From NCBI GenBank assembly GCA_903850425.1, contig CAINLR010000176.1, forward strand, positions 1 to 64,000: DNA of 64,000 nucleotides, in the 5' to 3' direction. The notes under the pieces are model-generated. The model ran no database searches and was not told where the DNA came from. It was given only the letters and a program-made list of their open reading frames with translations. The DNA comes from an uncultured Verrucomicrobia subdivision 3 bacterium (GTDB lineage Bacteria > Verrucomicrobiota > Verrucomicrobiia > Limisphaerales > UBA11358). Below are positions 62,341 through 64,000 of this stretch, one piece after another; the stretch's first letter is position 1; every line of letters starts with the position of its first letter. The position numbers were made by a program, and so were the translations under genes.

Positions 62341-64000
62341 GGCGCATCCCCCCGACCGGTTCTTGAGATTGTCGAGTGCGCGAAATAGCTGGCGGCGATG
62401 GCATCGGACAATTGCGGCAGCGCGCGCAAGGTTGCCTGAATGGCGTTGGCAATGCCCGAGTCCGGCCACTCTGCCGCCGGCCCCGCCAGCTCCCGCGCAT
62501 CGGACTTTTCCAACTGCAACAGCGCATTGAGCAGGATCATCTTCCCCGCCCCGGCGGCGTCACCGCGTTCTTTCGGCAGTCGGTCAAAATGTTTTACGAG
62601 TTGCTTGATTTGAAACAAAACCGAGCGTGGATTTTTTTCGTCGAGCAGCACCAGGTCGAACACGGCCGGCACCGTTGGCAGCAAATTATAACGCGAACGA
62701 AACGTGATGCTGCTGTCCACCACTTCGAGGACGGCTTCGAGCAGACTGGGGTTTTCCGCGTCGGGCGAGCGCAGCGTCGCGTCCAGCAGCGTGCAAAGAT
62801 ACATGGCGCGTTCGAGGCGCAAACCGATGTCGAGAAAACGCCACGCTTGCGCGCGCGTCATGTTCTCGCGCGCCAGTCCCTGAAACGCCGCGAGACCGAG
62901 CAACGTCTGGTTCAGCACGCCCACGGCATCACCCGCGAGCATCACCCGGTGTGGCTGCGCCGCCCTCGTCCCAGCGGGTGAGCGTGACGCCCCGTCGCTC
63001 CGGCCAGTTTCAGGTGCCTGCGACGAGGGCGTCGCGGTCAGGCTCGGCACCGAGGCGTCGCCGCCACTGAGCCGGTCGTCAATCTGGCTCAACACGCGCC
63101 ACATATCATTCGACGTGCGGTCGCGCACGAGCATCGCCAGCCGCTGCAATTGTTCCGCCGTGTGCCGCAAACTGCCCGCTCGTTCCGGGTCGAAAATGGC
63201 CGCGATCAATTCCGCCTCGAGCGCCTCGGCGTTCCGCCATAACTCCCGCTTCGCGGAAATGCCCGGCAACTGTCCCTGCATTTCGAGCGTTTCCAAGAGC
63301 GGCGCAATCAGCGGCTTGGCGCCGCCCGTGCGCTCGGGATTGAAGCGGAGCAGGGCACAGCGCAACAATCGTGACGTGGCGTCGGCACGCTCCGAGTAGC
63401 GGCCGAGCCAGAAAAAATTATCCGCCAGGCGCGACGGCAGGTTGTTTCCTGTGCGCCGCAGCTCGACACTTTGACTGGTGCCGTGAAGCAGCGTCACTTC
63501 TTCCACGGGCGTGGCGGAGGGAATCCAGGCGTCCTTGCTGCTGCCGCCGCGCTGCATGGAAATAAAACTGTTGCGGTGATCGGGTGCCACGCGCACCAGG
63601 CCGCCGGGCATCACGCGATAACTTCCATTACCGTCGGACACCAGAAAGACGCGGAGGCTGACCGGCTGCGCCACGAGCGAATTTTGGGCCCACGATGGCG
63701 CGGTGGAAAGTTCCACGCGCTCCTGCGCCACGAAGAGATCCGGATCAAATTCAATCCGGCGTTTCAATTCCTCGCGCTCGGCGTCGGCAATTTTCAGGTG
63801 CGTGCGAAACGCCGGTTTCACCACCAGTTCGTCGAGATTCTTGAGGACATGTTCGCGGGCGGCTTTCTGTCCGCACCACCACGTTGCGACGGACGGCAGT
63901 TTTAAAGGCTCGTTCAGCAGATGCCGGCACAATTCGGGCAGGAACGCCATGAACGCGGGGCTTTGCACCAGGCCGCTGCCGAGCGCATTGCTGACGACCA
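62337..64000 (-). CDS. ATP-grasp / alpha-E fusion protein (5' end beyond window)
   Basis: A partial gene; the start lies beyond position 64000. The visible N-terminal portion (VSNALGSGLVQSPAFMAFLPELCRHLL...SVATWWCGQ) is the C-terminal end of a circularly permuted ATP-grasp domain (COG2308), ending near MPGGLVRV. The rest (from RLADNFFWLGRYSERAD) is an alpha-E domain (COG2307), all helical. Fusion of these two domains next to COG1305 transglutaminases is a known conserved arrangement, predicted to make or modify peptides; the product is not known. A repeat-like insertion (62961-63031) disrupts the alpha-E domain with a Ser/Pro/Ala stretch. The last bases overlap the downstream ATG. Confidence 0.9.
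   Translation of the reverse strand, partial: VVSNALGSGLVQSPAFMAFLPELCRHLLNEPLKLPSVATWWCGQKAAREHVLKNLDELVVKPAFRTHLKIADAEREELKRRIEFDPDLFVAQERVELSTAPSWAQNSLVAQPVSLRVFLVSDGNGSYRVMPGGLVRVAPDHRNSFISMQRGGSSKDAWIPSATPVEEVTLLHGTSQSVELRRTGNNLPSRLADNFFWLGRYSERADATSRLLRCALLRFNPERTGGAKPLIAPLLETLEMQGQLPGISAKRELWRNAEALEAELIAAIFDPERAGSLRHTAEQLQRLAMLVRDRTSNDMWRVLSQIDDRLSGGDASVPSLTATPSSQAPETGRSDGASRSPAGTRAAQPHRVMLAGDAVGVLNQTLLGLAAFQGLARENMTRAQAWRFLDIGLRLERAMYLCTLLDATLRSPDAENPSLLEAVLEVVDSSITFRSRYNLLPTVPAVFDLVLLDEKNPRSVLFQIKQLVKHFDRLPKERGDAAGAGKMILLNALLQLEKSDARELAGPAAEWPDSGIANAIQATLRALPQLSDAIAASYFAHSTISRTGRGDAP
62961..63031. repeat. REP-like element inserted within the alpha-E coding region
   Basis: CGCCCTCGTCCCAG and CTGCGACGAGGGCG form a near-perfect inverted pair about 70 bp apart. 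The encoded segment (SSQAPETGRSDGASRSPAGT) is compositionally unlike the surrounding helices. Confidence 0.55.

Noticed and set aside
1-64000. tRNA, rRNA and PEP-CTERM signals
   Set aside because: No TPsiC-arm-like sequence with a matching acceptor stem was found by eye, and no protein ended in a PEP plus hydrophobic plus basic anchor.

Overview
The window looks like chromosome of a Verrucomicrobiota bacterium, probably from the Pedosphaera/Limisphaera side of the phylum. This is an inference from several signs: very large secreted proteins built from Ig-like, NHL, lamin-tail and CotH modules that end in a shared '(F/Y)(F/Y)R(L/V)' tail; ThrH; an ATP-grasp/alpha-E/transglutaminase operon; and dense REP-like palindromes that also sit inside reading frames. 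I saw no rRNA, tRNA, CRISPR array, phage or transposase gene.

Layout. 0.1-5.2 kb: two secreted beta-helix/Ig proteins. 5.2-6.0 kb: a gap with REP palindromes. 6.0-11.5 kb: lspA-rluD, an M50 protease with thrH, an outer-membrane barrel protein and a PstS-like binding protein. 11.5-12.1 kb: a 21-bp-period array and a long inverted repeat. 12.2-18.5 kb: an unnamed helical protein, a 1532-aa NHL/Ig protein and a HisJ-type PHP phosphatase. 18.7-31.0 kb: the rpmI-rplT-pheS...pheT block, with pheS and pheT split by a 2396-aa CotH/lamin-tail protein and an alkaline phosphatase remnant. 31.1-39.1 kb: hrpB, a secreted regulatory-like protein, a YkgJ cysteine-cluster protein, gpr and a subtilisin-like protein. 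39.2-41.3 kb: ilvB behind what reads as a complete transcription attenuator. 41.4-41.8 kb: a second 21-bp array. 41.8-43.9 kb: an ECF-like sigma factor and an MFS exporter. 44.0-51.5 kb: a probable regulon. 51.6-59.7 kb: hemW, a cold-shock gene, and gltB-gltD with a receiver-like gene. 60.0-60.5 kb: a broken cupredoxin gene. 60.6-64.0 kb: transglutaminases with an ATP-grasp/alpha-E fusion that runs off the right edge.

The most coherent system lies at 44-51.5 kb. A receiver-only protein plus an EF-hand protein, a YHYH protein plus a fused MbnP-MbnH-type protein, and an OmpR-type two-component pair form three transcription units. Each has the same 18-bp direct-repeat box upstream, in the same orientation relative to its gene. 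I infer that the regulator controls all three, possibly in a periplasmic metal or oxidative-modification function. The second strong find is the ilvB attenuator: a Val/Leu/Ile-rich 24-residue leader peptide, an antiterminator segment placed where attenuation logic needs it, and a canonical terminator.
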